Shown: positions 1-7,238, counted from the stretch's first letter. The stretch is 9,715 nucleotides of DNA from Gammaproteobacteria bacterium (GCA_016763565.1 JAESTO010000060.1:1-9715), one strand, 5' to 3'. Numbers and translations: made by a program. The notes: a model not told the origin generated them from the sequence alone.

Positions 1-971
1 AAAACCACAAATAGGGGATCAAGTGCGCTATAAACAATGGTGGGTATTTCCCAGTTGAATAAATGGCGATCAACATCACGATGCAAAAATAGTACCATTG
101 AGCTACCAATTTGGGCACTGGCCACAAAGAAAAATAACATGAATAACATTAGGATCATGATGCCTAGCAAACGTTTTTTCACGGTTTTATCATAATGCAT
201 AGCCGTCAACATTATCACAGTGACAGCCAAAACTGTTGCAGCAATAAGCATCCATTTTAAGGCATTAGGAAACACAAATAGTATGGCTACAGCGCCAGTA
301 GCTATCATTGCTAAGAGGTAAATAATACATATATAACTATTAGACTTTAGGTTCGCCAATAATGGTAGTGAATTAGCAGGTGCAACGGGTATGTGTTTGT
401 GATGACGCAGAAATAACGTTAACGCTATAGTTACCGCAATCGCGCTAATGATAAAAGCACTTGACCAGCCCCACCAATGAATAGCAAAACCATAAACAAA
501 TGGCCCCAGTGCGGCCCCAATATTCAGCATGACATAGAACAAGCTAAAGCCTCTTTCTCGACGAGGATCATGCTGCTGGTATAGTTGCCCTACTAAGGCG
601 GTAGTATTGGGTTTATAGAAGCCAACACCACAAACAATAAAGGCCAAACCAAAATACAGTGATGATATATCTTTGAAAGCAAGAATAATATCGCCAACAA
701 TAATAAATATCGCGCCCAAAATCAGCGCGTTGCGCAGCCCCAATAGACGATCGGCAACAATGCCGCCTAAAATAGGTAGGGCATAAGACAGAGCAATAAA
801 GCTACCGTATAGGGTATAACTGGCATTATCCTTAAAACCAAAATATTGGTTGACATAAAGTACCAAGCTGGTCAATAGCCCAAAAAAACTGAAGCGCTCA
901 CAACTTTCACCAAGGGCAAGAATATATAAGCCATACGGATGTTTGTTACTTTGCTTGATGATTGGTGTCAT
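1..971 (-). CDS. POT/PTR2-family proton-dependent oligopeptide transporter, N-terminal part (C-terminus beyond window)
   Basis: This is an inner-membrane major-facilitator protein that should import di- and tripeptides with protons. The frame gives 323 codons from ATG at 969-971 and runs off the left edge. Near the N-terminus GESCERFSFFGL (residues 21-32) matches the POT signature ExxERFxYY, with E22, E25, R26 and F27. FYKPNTTALVGQLY in helix 4 matches the family GxxKPNxxA...Q motif, and the partial end QIGSSMVLF...LDPLFVV matches the typical helix 7-8 segment. Many hydrophobic helices are visible between these. The start is preceded by a poor Shine-Dalgarno, and its A overlaps the last base of a TAA stop (TAATG). 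No strong promoter was found upstream. Family assignment is firm; the exact substrate cannot be told. Confidence 0.9.
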   Translation of the reverse strand, partial: MTPIIKQSNKHPYGLYILALGESCERFSFFGLLTSLVLYVNQYFGFKDNASYTLYGSFIALSYALPILGGIVADRLLGLRNALILGAIFIIVGDIILAFKDISSLYFGLAFIVCGVGFYKPNTTALVGQLYQQHDPRRERGFSLFYVMLNIGAALGPFVYGFAIHWWGWSSAFIISAIAVTIALTLFLRHHKHIPVAPANSLPLLANLKSNSYICIIYLLAMIATGAVAILFVFPNALKWMLIAATVLAVTVIMLTAMHYDKTVKKRLLGIMILMLFMLFFFVASAQIGSSMVLFLHRDVDRHLFNWEIPTIVYSALDPLFVV

Positions 972-1000
972 TATTGTTCGCTATGCCTGTCTTGTTTAGA

Positions 1001-1022
1001 AAACAAAAGGTGATAATACACC
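1001..1022 (-). terminator. weak stem-loop with U-rich tail after vgrG
   Basis: On the minus strand GGTG-TATTAT-CACC is followed by TTTTGTTTT, and flanking AAAAC/GTTTT could extend the pairing with a bulge. It lies about 120 nt after the vgrG stop and 30 nt before the transporter start, so it may end the vgrG transcript. The GC stem is only 4 bp, so this is tentative. Confidence 0.3.
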
Positions 1023-1142
1023 AGTTTTAGGGAATCGGTGTCACGGGGCACCCAAATGATATGCTGGTTAATTCCAATAATTTTACTGTTAGATTGCTAG
1101 CGAATTTCTTTGCTTAGCTGGCCTTAACTGATGAGTTGATGT

Positions 1143-3287
1143 TCAGACACTTATTGGAGATAATATTTTAGGATCTCCCAATTTAACCACCTCTGAACCA
1201 GAGATTAAAGCGCCGCCATGGCTTATGGCATGTGAGAGTTTAGCCATCGGTTTACCATCGGCCGTAATATTCGGTGTACCTTGAGCAATGGCAGATGGCC
1301 CTTCGACATCACAGTGAGTAGGATCACCTAGCCGGGCCACTGGCTGTTTATCAGCGTAGGTGGAATGCGATCCCGCTAAGATGGGTCCGCCGGTATGCGC
1401 CCGCCCTTGACCATTGTGTTTGGGACAAGTATGAACATCACCTTGTCGAGCGAGCGGCATCAACGTGCCACAGCCGGGGGCGAGCAGCTCAATATTATCG
1501 GCATGAAAATGGACACCACTATCATCAATGATGAGTTGGCTATTGCCCACTTGATAGGTTATTTTGTGTTTGGCTTGTAGATTACTACACCCTTGGTGTA
1601 GGGTCGTATGATGATGTTGGTTAACATGGGTCGTTTGATTAGCGGTGATGTGATGATTGGCATCATGACCAACGGTTAAGTTAAATTGATTCTGGCTGTA
1701 CCAATCGAAGCTTGGAGTGATTTCATTGTCGTTGAAACAAATTGCATGGCCTTTTCCTTCAGAGGCGTCGCTGGTGTGGGTACGGCTTTGCCAGCCACTG
1801 CGATAGGCTTCTTGTTTACCATAAGGTGTGGAATGATCCCCCCGATAGAGACTGCCAAGTAAGAGAGGTCGTTCACCTTCACCGCCTTCATGTATCACAG
1901 CGACGCCGTGACCTTGACGTGGCAACCATTGATGGCCCCATCGATAACCCGACAGGGGTTTTTTTACCCGCAGCCAGCAACTGCCACGTTGGCTTTTTTC
2001 TCGGTTATCCCAGGCAAAGCTGACTTGGACATGGCCGTGTAGGGTGGTATAAGCAGCTTGGTGATTGCCGGGAGGTTGGTATATCTGCGCGGGTTGCCAG
2101 CCAGCTAATTTAGGTTTAGGCGTCTTACGTACCGGCACGTAGGGAATGTGACTAATTAAAGCATCGTGGTGATTACGATAGCCTTGAGAGCTTGAGGTAG
2201 GTGGCGTTACATTGCCCTCTATAGGTTGGTGCGCATCGCTGACTTGAATATGGCTGTTATCCCAGGCATGGTGATAAACGTGGATAATACGCTGGATTAT
2301 CCTAGGTTCATCAGCTGATACGTAATATTTACCAGCACTCAAATGATAAGCATTGCTACAATACGTCTCCAGATTGGCTTGCCAGGTTAGAGCTTGAGCT
2401 TGGGCTTTCATAACACGTGCCGCGTCATCGCTCGACTGAAAGTCACCGGGATGGCATTGATGGAGCAGTTGTTTGGTGCCGGCTAAGCCATGATGTTGCT
2501 GTGTAGCTACTTCCCCCGCCAAAATGCGGTTGGGATACAGCGAGTCGTAGCGGCGTGCTTGGAGATGGCTCGGTTGTAGTTGTTGACTGGTTTGACTGTC
2601 ACTGAGACGATGGGCAGATATTTTACTATCATTGGCAGCACTATTATGGCTAGGTACGCCTTGAGAATATGCGGTTTTTGTGGCCGACAACAAGGGCATT
2701 GTATAAGCAGCTGGCCAGTTGTGAGTGTCATCACTGAGAATAAGCCTATGTCGCGCATGGGTAGTATCGTAGTCAAAGTAGTAACGAATACCTGCTTGTT
2801 CGAAAAGGCGATTGATAAAGGCAAAGTCACTTTCCTGTTGCTGAGTGATGTAATCTAGTTTGGGATAGATAGCACGTGATAAAGCAAAACGGTAATCGGT
2901 GTCGCCGTGGCGCTGGCACAAGATTTTAAATATATCGATGACAGATTGACCTTGAAAAACCGTATTGTTTTGGCACAATTGCCAAGCACCAAACCATGAG
3001 CCTAGGGTGAGTTCAACTAAGAGGTTATCACTGTTTGGGCGCCATTCACTCCAGACATCATTTACGATACCGTGAAACCAGCGGATGCCACCGTGGGTAT
3101 CATCGATACTGACACGTACACGTTGGCTGACAAGTTCTTCTAATACATTCACAGCCTCTGGGGCTAAAAAACCGCGACAGATATAGTGGAAATCTTCATT
3201 CATACTTTCCTCACCGATGAATTCGGTCAGTAGAAAAGTGTTGTCGAGCAATGGGTGTTTAAGATGCAGTAAACGGACGTCATTCAT
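1143..3287 (-). CDS. vgrG: VgrG (TssI) type VI secretion spike protein with C-terminal PAAR tip domain
   Basis: This is the trimeric spike at the tip of the type VI secretion tube, delivered to target cells with its cargo. The 714-residue product has a gp27-like N-terminal region (about 1-370, from MNDVRLLHLKHP), a gp5-like OB fold (about 411-490, with WLRVKKPLSGYRWG and the typical GGEGERPLLLGSLY), and a His-rich beta-prism repeat region (about 490-605). A full PAAR domain follows (about 610-710, with ARQGDVHTCP, ARLGDPTHC and HGGALISGS), which is normally a separate protein that sharpens the spike. I chose ATG at 3285-3287: it has AAAGGG about 9 nt upstream, and the in-frame ATG at 3350 lies upstream of the predicted transcript start. 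No tss genes or obvious effector follow, so it is an orphan locus here. No toxin domain is seen after PAAR. Confidence 0.92.
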   Translation of the reverse strand: MNDVRLLHLKHPLLDNTFLLTEFIGEESMNEDFHYICRGFLAPEAVNVLEELVSQRVRVSIDDTHGGIRWFHGIVNDVWSEWRPNSDNLLVELTLGSWFGAWQLCQNNTVFQGQSVIDIFKILCQRHGDTDYRFALSRAIYPKLDYITQQQESDFAFINRLFEQAGIRYYFDYDTTHARHRLILSDDTHNWPAAYTMPLLSATKTAYSQGVPSHNSAANDSKISAHRLSDSQTSQQLQPSHLQARRYDSLYPNRILAGEVATQQHHGLAGTKQLLHQCHPGDFQSSDDAARVMKAQAQALTWQANLETYCSNAYHLSAGKYYVSADEPRIIQRIIHVYHHAWDNSHIQVSDAHQPIEGNVTPPTSSSQGYRNHHDALISHIPYVPVRKTPKPKLAGWQPAQIYQPPGNHQAAYTTLHGHVQVSFAWDNREKSQRGSCWLRVKKPLSGYRWGHQWLPRQGHGVAVIHEGGEGERPLLLGSLYRGDHSTPYGKQEAYRSGWQSRTHTSDASEGKGHAICFNDNEITPSFDWYSQNQFNLTVGHDANHHITANQTTHVNQHHHTTLHQGCSNLQAKHKITYQVGNSQLIIDDSGVHFHADNIELLAPGCGTLMPLARQGDVHTCPKHNGQGRAHTGGPILAGSHSTYADKQPVARLGDPTHCDVEGPSAIAQGTPNITADGKPMAKLSHAISHGGALISGSEVVKLGDPKILSPISV

Positions 3288-3310
3288 CACAAGGCCCTTT
3301 TTGTTGAAAA

Positions 3311-3328
3311 TTAAATTAATTAATTTAA
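3311..3328. promoter_or_regulatory. 18-bp perfect AT-only palindrome at the vgrG transcript start
   Basis: TTAAATTAATTAATTTAA is self-complementary over all 18 bases and covers the predicted +1 and early leader of vgrG. This is a common place for a repressor operator. It contains only A and T in an AT-rich leader, so chance is a real alternative. Confidence 0.35.
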
Positions 3329-3334
3329 AATGCA

Positions 3335-3363
3335 ATAATAATCTATGCAAAAAATATTGTCAA
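3335..3363 (-). promoter_or_regulatory. sigma70 promoter of vgrG
   Basis: TTGACA (3358-3363, a perfect -35) is separated by 17 bp from TATTAT (3335-3340, 5 of 6 matches). The transcript should start near 3328, about 40 nt before the chosen vgrG start. Confidence 0.75.
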
Positions 3364-3424
3364 GAATAACAAAAATATTTATTATAGGGATATTTTAAGA
3401 AAGCGCTAGATTAAATAAAGATAC

Positions 3425-3446
3425 CAGCCGCAAGCACAAGCGGCTG
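3425..3446 (-). terminator. stem-loop after the asparaginase gene
   Basis: On the minus strand CAGCCGC and GCGGCTG pair perfectly (7 bp) around an 8-nt loop, followed by GTATCTTTATTT. It lies 12 nt after the asparaginase stop and before the vgrG promoter, separating the two genes. The U-tract is interrupted, so termination may be partial. Confidence 0.65.
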
Positions 3447-3458
3447 AGCGTAAAATGA

Positions 3459-4454
3459 TCAATACGAATTAAACATTTGCTGAATGATTTTGCTATCTTG
3501 TGTTTTAGTTAAGGCTAAACTTAGCAGCACACGTGCTTTTTGGGGATTTAAATTATCGCCAGCAATGAAATCATACGCATCATCAATGCCAGGGTCGCGC
3601 GCAATAATGCCGCCGTTAATGCGTGATGAACGCACCACTAACACGCCTTGCTCGCGAGCTTTGATTAAAGCCTCACAGGTTGCTTTATTTTGTTGCCCTC
3701 GCCCCATACCCGCACTGACAATTCCTTTTGCCTTCAAATTAACTACGGCATTAATTCTATCGCTATCATTGAATGCATAACCATAGACAATATCAACCCT
3801 TGGCAAGCTGCTGATGTCTTCTAATTTAAATTCACTCTGATAGGTATGGCGCCGCGTAGGTTGTTGATAAAACACAACTTCAGGGCCCTCAATAGAACCT
3901 AGCATGCCCAAAATTGGGCTTTCGAAGCTGTCCAGTGAAGATACATGCATTTTACTTACCATACGCGCAGCATGTACGGTGTTATTCATCACCACTAATA
4001 CACCTTTGCCGTGTACTTTAAAATCTTTTGCTACCACAATAGCACTTAATAAATTTTTGGGGCCATCAGAGCTTAAGGCATTTGCAGGTCGCATAGCACC
4101 TGTTAACACTACGGGTTTGCTGGTGTTGAGAACCAAATTGAGAAAATAAGCAGTCTCTTCTAAGGTATCGGTACCGTGAGTAATGACAACACCATCAACA
4201 TCATCGCAATTAACTAACACCATAATGCGTCGCGCCAGGCTGAACCAAATGTCTTCACTAATATGTTGACTCTCTATTTGGGCAATTTGCTCAGTAGAGA
4301 TATTGGCAACTTGATTAAGCTCGGGTAAATCTGCTAGCAACGTTTCAATGCCAATGGAGGCATTCTGGTAATGATCGCTTAAGGGGCTGTTACCTTGAGA
4401 AGCAATGGTACCGCCAGTCGCTAAAACAACGATGTTAGGTAATGATGTCGACAT
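3459..4454 (-). CDS. ansB: L-asparaginase, type II-like but without signal peptide
   Basis: Hydrolyses L-asparagine to aspartate and ammonia. The 331-residue protein keeps all active-site residues of the asparaginase II family: T16 in ATGGTIAS, Y29, S62, T95-D96 in HGTDT, and K168 in VSKMH. The segment HGTDTLEETAYFL is the type II form rather than the type I (AnsA) form. Unlike E. coli AnsB, the protein begins directly at the first beta strand (MSTSLPNIVVLATGG) with no leader, so it should be cytoplasmic. The ATG at 4452-4454 has AAGGAAA 12 nt upstream. It lies 129 nt after mutM on the same strand, with no clear promoter between, and ends in its own stem-loop. Confidence in the family is high; a preference for asparagine over glutamine is inferred. 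Confidence 0.93.
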   Translation of the reverse strand: MSTSLPNIVVLATGGTIASQGNSPLSDHYQNASIGIETLLADLPELNQVANISTEQIAQIESQHISEDIWFSLARRIMVLVNCDDVDGVVITHGTDTLEETAYFLNLVLNTSKPVVLTGAMRPANALSSDGPKNLLSAIVVAKDFKVHGKGVLVVMNNTVHAARMVSKMHVSSLDSFESPILGMLGSIEGPEVVFYQQPTRRHTYQSEFKLEDISSLPRVDIVYGYAFNDSDRINAVVNLKAKGIVSAGMGRGQQNKATCEALIKAREQGVLVVRSSRINGGIIARDPGIDDAYDFIAGDNLNPQKARVLLSLALTKTQDSKIIQQMFNSY

Positions 4455-4583
4455 ATTGAGTTTTCCTTAATCCTGCAAGCGGCTGTTACCGTTTCCAAGT
4501 TATGTATTTCTTGCCCAGCTTGGGTGGCAATTGTCACACAAAGCATCACGGAATGCAACACATACTTAAACAATGAAAACTAT

Positions 4584-5411
4584 TCAACCTGATAGTGGTA
4601 GCTGACAATACGGACAGAAAACGGTACTACGCTGTGCAATGCGTATTTCTTGTAATGGATGAGTGCATTGCTTGCAGGATAAGCCAGCTCTACCATAAAC
4701 AGCTAGCTGTTGTTTGAAATAACCAGGTTTGCCTTCGCTGTTAACAAAATCACGCAACGTTGTGCCACCTTGCTTAATTGCGCGGCGTAAAATATTTTTT
4801 ATGTGTTTTACCAGCGCACGGCTATTTTGCAAGGTCAGTTGGTTAGCACGCAGCTGTGGGTGTATTCCTGCCGCAAACAGTGCTTCGTTAGCATAAATAT
4901 TGCCAACCCCTACCACTATTTTGCTATTCATAATGAGCGCTTTAATAACTACACTACGTCGCTGGCTGGCTTGATATAAATATTTGCTAGTAAATATGTG
5001 GCTTAGTGGCTCAGGCCCTAGTGAGACTAACAATTTATGTTGATAGGGATCACCGGATAGCAATGTGACCAAACCAAATCGCCGTGGATCATTAAAACGC
5101 AAGCATAGCCTGTTTGTCAAAATAATATCCACATGATCATGTTTCTCGGGGGGAATATCAGCATTAACTATGCGTAAGCTACCTGACATACCTAGATGAA
5201 AAAGCACAGTACCTGCTGATGTCGTCATGAGAATATATTTGCCACGTCGACAGGCTGCTTCAATAGTTTGGTTAAGTAACCGACGTTTAAAGGTGGTGGG
5301 TATCGGTAAACGTAATTGTCGTTGACGGATAATAAGAGAACCAATGGTCTGATTTTTTACATGCGGCTCAATGCCACGGCATGTTGTTTCTACTTCGGGA
5401 AGCTCTGGCAC
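4584..5411 (-). CDS. mutM: formamidopyrimidine-DNA glycosylase (Fpg/MutM)
   Basis: A bifunctional base-excision repair enzyme that removes 8-oxoguanine and formamidopyrimidines and nicks the abasic site. The 275-residue protein has the whole family pattern: P2-E3 in MPELPEVET (P2 is the Schiff-base nucleophile once Met is removed), K58 in RRGKYILM, HLGMSGSLR, PRRFGL, the helix-two-turn-helix VGVGNIYANE, and a C-terminal zinc finger C246-x2-C249-x16-C266-x2-C269. The start codon is GTG at 5409-5411; it must be this one because P2 is essential. It sits three bases after the T-run of the rpmG terminator and has no Shine-Dalgarno, so expression may depend on readthrough or an unusual initiation. 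Its place after rpmB-rpmG is the usual gammaproteobacterial order. Confidence 0.97.
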   Translation of the reverse strand: MPELPEVETTCRGIEPHVKNQTIGSLIIRQRQLRLPIPTTFKRRLLNQTIEAACRRGKYILMTTSAGTVLFHLGMSGSLRIVNADIPPEKHDHVDIILTNRLCLRFNDPRRFGLVTLLSGDPYQHKLLVSLGPEPLSHIFTSKYLYQASQRRSVVIKALIMNSKIVVGVGNIYANEALFAAGIHPQLRANQLTLQNSRALVKHIKNILRRAIKQGGTTLRDFVNSEGKPGYFKQQLAVYGRAGLSCKQCTHPLQEIRIAQRSTVFCPYCQLPLSG

Positions 5412-5414
5412 AAT

Positions 5415-5437
5415 AAAAAAGCCACTGCGGGAGTGGC
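5415..5437 (-). terminator. rho-independent terminator of rpmB-rpmG
   Basis: GCCACT (5432-5437 read on the minus strand) and AGTGGC (5421-5426) form a perfect 6-bp stem with a 5-nt loop, extended by a U-A pair and followed by six Ts (5415-5420). It lies 10 nt after the rpmG stop and only 3 nt before the mutM start codon. Confidence 0.85.
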
Positions 5438-5446
5438 TAGACTTTA

Positions 5447-5602
5447 TTACTTAATTTTCTTTTCAACAAATTCGACGTATTTACCAGCTTTTGGATCAAA
5501 TTTTTTGAGCTTCAGTTTCTCTGTCATGGTTTTTTTATTTTTGGTTGTGGTATAAAAATAACCCGTACCCGCTGTTGATTCTAATTTAATTATATCCGCC
5601 AT
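5447..5602 (-). CDS. rpmG: 50S ribosomal protein L33
   Basis: A small protein of the large ribosomal subunit near the E site. The 51-residue frame starts at ATG 5600-5602 with [12 protein letters not shown] and contains the family core [13 protein letters not shown] and [22 protein letters not shown]. It is 4 residues shorter than the 55-residue E. coli L33, at the N-terminus, and lacks the zinc-binding cysteines, so it is the C-minus form. GAGGAG lies 12 nt before the start. It follows rpmB by 20 nt and shares its promoter; a strong terminator follows. The assignment rests on near-complete similarity to known L33. Confidence 0.97.
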   Translation of the reverse strand: MADIIKLESTAGTGYFYTTTKNKKTMTEKLKLKKFDPKAGKYVEFVEKKIK

Positions 5603-5622
5603 TTTTTGTAAACTCCTCGTCG

Positions 5623-5859
5623 TTAAATTTTTTCGCCACGTGCTCGCATGTCAGCGAGTACGGAATCTATACCGTTTTTATCAATGATTCGCATACCTTT
5701 AGCTGTTACACGTAATTTGATAAAACGATTTTCACTTTCGACCCAAAAGGTTTTTTTGTGTAAGTTAGGCACAAAACGACGTTTTGTTCTATTATTAGCA
5801 TGAGAAACATTGTTTCCTGATACTGGACGCTTGCCTGTTACCTGACATACTTTAGACAT
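5623..5859 (-). CDS. rpmB: 50S ribosomal protein L28
   Basis: A structural protein of the large ribosomal subunit. The 78 residues match the usual gammaproteobacterial length exactly: [16 protein letters not shown] at the start, [34 protein letters not shown], and [11 protein letters not shown] at the end. The ATG has a strong GGAGAAGGG 3-11 nt upstream. It is the first gene of a two-gene operon with rpmG, transcribed from a promoter that overlaps the end of radC. Confidence 0.98.
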   Translation of the reverse strand: MSKVCQVTGKRPVSGNNVSHANNRTKRRFVPNLHKKTFWVESENRFIKLRVTAKGMRIIDKNGIDSVLADMRARGEKI

Positions 5860-5955
5860 TACCCTTCTCCGATAATATATTAAATGTTATTAAAAAATCT
5901 GTTACTCTGCCTGATTTAGCTGTGATCACTGTTAGCTTTTTTCAGCAGGGGCGAA

Positions 5956-5984
5956 TTTATAACAAATATTGCAGCCTATAGCAA
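5956..5984 (-). promoter_or_regulatory. promoter of rpmB-rpmG
   Basis: TTGCTA (5979-5984) is 17 bp from TATAAA (5956-5961, 5 of 6 consensus bases). The spacer and -10 region lie just after radC, and the -35 hexamer borders and spacing overlap the radC TAG stop (5976-5978). The leader to rpmB would be about 90 nt. Confidence 0.65.
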
Positions 5985-6650
5985 GCCTTGCTGGACAAAA
6001 GAGAGGACTTGTTTGCCACCAACAATAAGATGGTCAAGGACTTTTACGTCAATGGTCTCTAATGCGACCTTCAAAGTGTTGGTTAAATGGATATCCGCTT
6101 GGCTTGGCTGGGTGTCACCAGAGGGATGATTGTGTGCAAAGATAACACTGGCTGCATTGTGTTTTAAGGCTCGCTTCACCAACTCTCGAGGATAAACTAT
6201 ACTGTGATTTAAGGTGCCATGAAATAATTCTTCATATTGAATCACTTGATTTTTAACGGTTAAAAATAAACAAGCAAATATTTCTTGCTCTCGGTGAGCC
6301 AACCGTTGGTTAAGAAAATGGTAGGTATCGCAAGGATTGCTTAGCACGTCAGTTTGTTGTATCTGTTCTTGTAGATAACGCGTACCTAATTCTAAACAAG
6401 CTTTTAATTGTACATATTTTGTTTCCCCTAGGCCTGCAATTTGACAGAATTCAACCCTATCGCAGGTCAGCAATTTTCTTAAACTACCAAATTGTTGCAA
6501 TGCACCGCGTGCTAAATCAACGGCACTTTTACCCTGTGTGCCCGTACGCAACAGTATGGCTAGCAGCTCAGCATCAGACAGTGATTTAACCCCTTTGTGC
6601 AATAATTTTTCTCTTGGCCGCTCATGTTCTGGCCACTGAGGAATCGTCAT
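5976..6650 (-). CDS. radC: RadC family JAB/JAMM domain protein
   Basis: The 224-residue protein has the RadC layout: N-terminal MTIPQWPEHERPREKLL and LSDAELLAILLRTGTQGKSAVDLA, a helix-hairpin-helix segment (IAGLGETKYVQLKA, about 71-84), then an MPN/JAB domain. The metal-binding JAMM signature is complete, with H173-N-H175-PSGD followed by D186. Its true function is unsettled; a role in recombination repair was proposed from an old E. coli allele later reassigned, and the JAMM fold suggests a metalloprotease-like or DNA-related activity. It stands upstream of rpmB in the usual order. The ATG is preceded only by a weak TTGGATAA, but the promoter is good. Confidence 0.95.
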   Translation of the reverse strand: MTIPQWPEHERPREKLLHKGVKSLSDAELLAILLRTGTQGKSAVDLARGALQQFGSLRKLLTCDRVEFCQIAGLGETKYVQLKACLELGTRYLQEQIQQTDVLSNPCDTYHFLNQRLAHREQEIFACLFLTVKNQVIQYEELFHGTLNHSIVYPRELVKRALKHNAASVIFAHNHPSGDTQPSQADIHLTNTLKVALETIDVKVLDHLIVGGKQVLSFVQQGLL

Positions 6651-6677
6651 GTATATTATCCAACAATTAATATTGAC

Positions 6678-6706
6678 ATTATAAATTGAATTAAAAAAAA
6701 TTACAA
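6678..6706 (-). promoter_or_regulatory. promoter of radC
   Basis: TTGTAA (6701-6706) and a perfect TATAAT (6678-6683) are separated by exactly 17 bp. The predicted transcript starts near 6671, about 20 nt before the radC ATG. Confidence 0.65.
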
Positions 6707-6910
6707 TTAATTCTCAACAATTTTAAGGATTACATTTTTATAGCCAGGTGACTGCCTGTCTTTATTAGTTACCGGTAACAATTTACCTATATTAAGGTTA
6801 GTAGGGGTGATAAGGCTCACGCTACACGCTGGGGCTGCAAATAGATAAGCGCTGTAACGTAAAAAATACGTTGATAAATGTAGGATTACTAAGAAGTGAA
6901 GTGATTTTAC
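6707..6910. other. intergenic stretch between radC promoter and the small-RNA modules
   Basis: No gene is seen. It holds three small inverted repeats: CAGG-TGACTG-CCTG near 6745-6758, the perfect 12-bp palindrome GTTACCGGTAAC (6768-6779), and AACGTA-AAAAA-TACGTT (6856-6872). The second is the best operator candidate. No open frame with a ribosome binding site and no tRNA was found on either strand. Confidence 0.5.
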
Positions 6911-7046
6911 ATAAGAAGGTAATAGATAGATAGAAAATTATTCCCTTACTGTCCTTGTTAAATTTTATCTATCTATCGCCTTCGAGAGGGTAAAGTGGGG
7001 ACATCCTTTTCCCCTTCCTCAAGCAACAACACCAGTCCTTTAGTGG
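6911..7046 (-). ncRNA. candidate CsrA/RsmA-sequestering small RNA, copy A (RsmY/RsmZ type)
   Basis: This predicted transcript of about 136 nt starts after the TATCCT -10 box and ends in a long hairpin. Reading the minus strand it has six GGA motifs, four of them AGGA (7036-7038, 7016-7018, 7004-7006 and 6952-6954). One is in the loop of a 5' hairpin CACT-AAAGGACT-GGTG (7030-7045), one in the loop of GGGG-AAAAGGATGT-CCCC (6997-7014), and two in the loop of the terminal hairpin. GGA in hairpin loops is the known CsrA recognition element, and CsrB/RsmZ-type RNAs bind CsrA by carrying several. No open frame with a start is seen. Size, promoter, motifs and a second copy next door all agree; no sequence match to a known family could be tested. 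Confidence 0.7.
6915..6983 (-). terminator. terminal hairpin of small RNA copy A
   Basis: Two arms (6915-6939 and 6961-6983) share a perfect 11-bp core ATAGATAGATA plus an outer GAAGG/CCTTC stem, around a 21-nt loop. The tail after it on the minus strand (TTATG) is poor in U, so termination may be less sharp than in copy B. The core is a GATA tetranucleotide repeat. Confidence 0.55.
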
Positions 7047-7052
7047 AAGAAT

Positions 7053-7081
7053 AGGATAACGTAGGTTTGTGTTGCAAGCAA
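7053..7081 (-). promoter_or_regulatory. promoter of small RNA copy A
   Basis: TTGCTT (7076-7081) is 17 bp from TATCCT (7053-7058). The same TTGC..-N17-TATCCT arrangement occurs in copy B. The -35 box is poor, which fits a promoter that needs an activator bound at the adjacent palindrome. Confidence 0.65.
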
Positions 7082-7082
7082 C

Positions 7083-7139
7083 TAGGGATTTCCCTAATAA
7101 TTCAACGGGTTTTTCCTAGCTAACTAAGGGTTTTCCCGA
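7083..7139. promoter_or_regulatory. array of three GGG-TTTT-CCC palindromes upstream of small RNA copy A
   Basis: The 14-bp sites are TAGGGATTTCCCTA (7083-7096, perfect dyad apart from the central bases), ACGGGTTTTTCCTA (7105-7118) and AAGGGTTTTCCCGA (7126-7139). Start-to-start spacing is 22 and 21 bp, two helical turns, so all face the same side. The first is one base from the -35 box, the position of a class II activator. The binding protein is not known; a NarL/FixJ-type regulator such as GacA/LetA is the obvious candidate by analogy. Confidence 0.65.
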
Positions 7140-7238
7140 TGTTTTTGTACTAAAAACTGACAATTCTAGCCGTTCAGCACTGATGGGCACATTTTTTTGG
7201 GCAAAAATAATATTGATGGCTAACTTTACATGGAAGGC

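Noticed and set aside
3288..3350. Upstream in-frame ATG that would make VgrG 735 residues
   Set aside because: It lies before the predicted transcript start (about 3328), has no ribosome binding site, and adds 21 residues unlike any VgrG start.
5919..5950. Possible stem-loop AGCT...AGCT followed by Ts between radC and rpmB
   Set aside because: The pairing is poor and the T-run points along the plus strand, where no gene precedes it.
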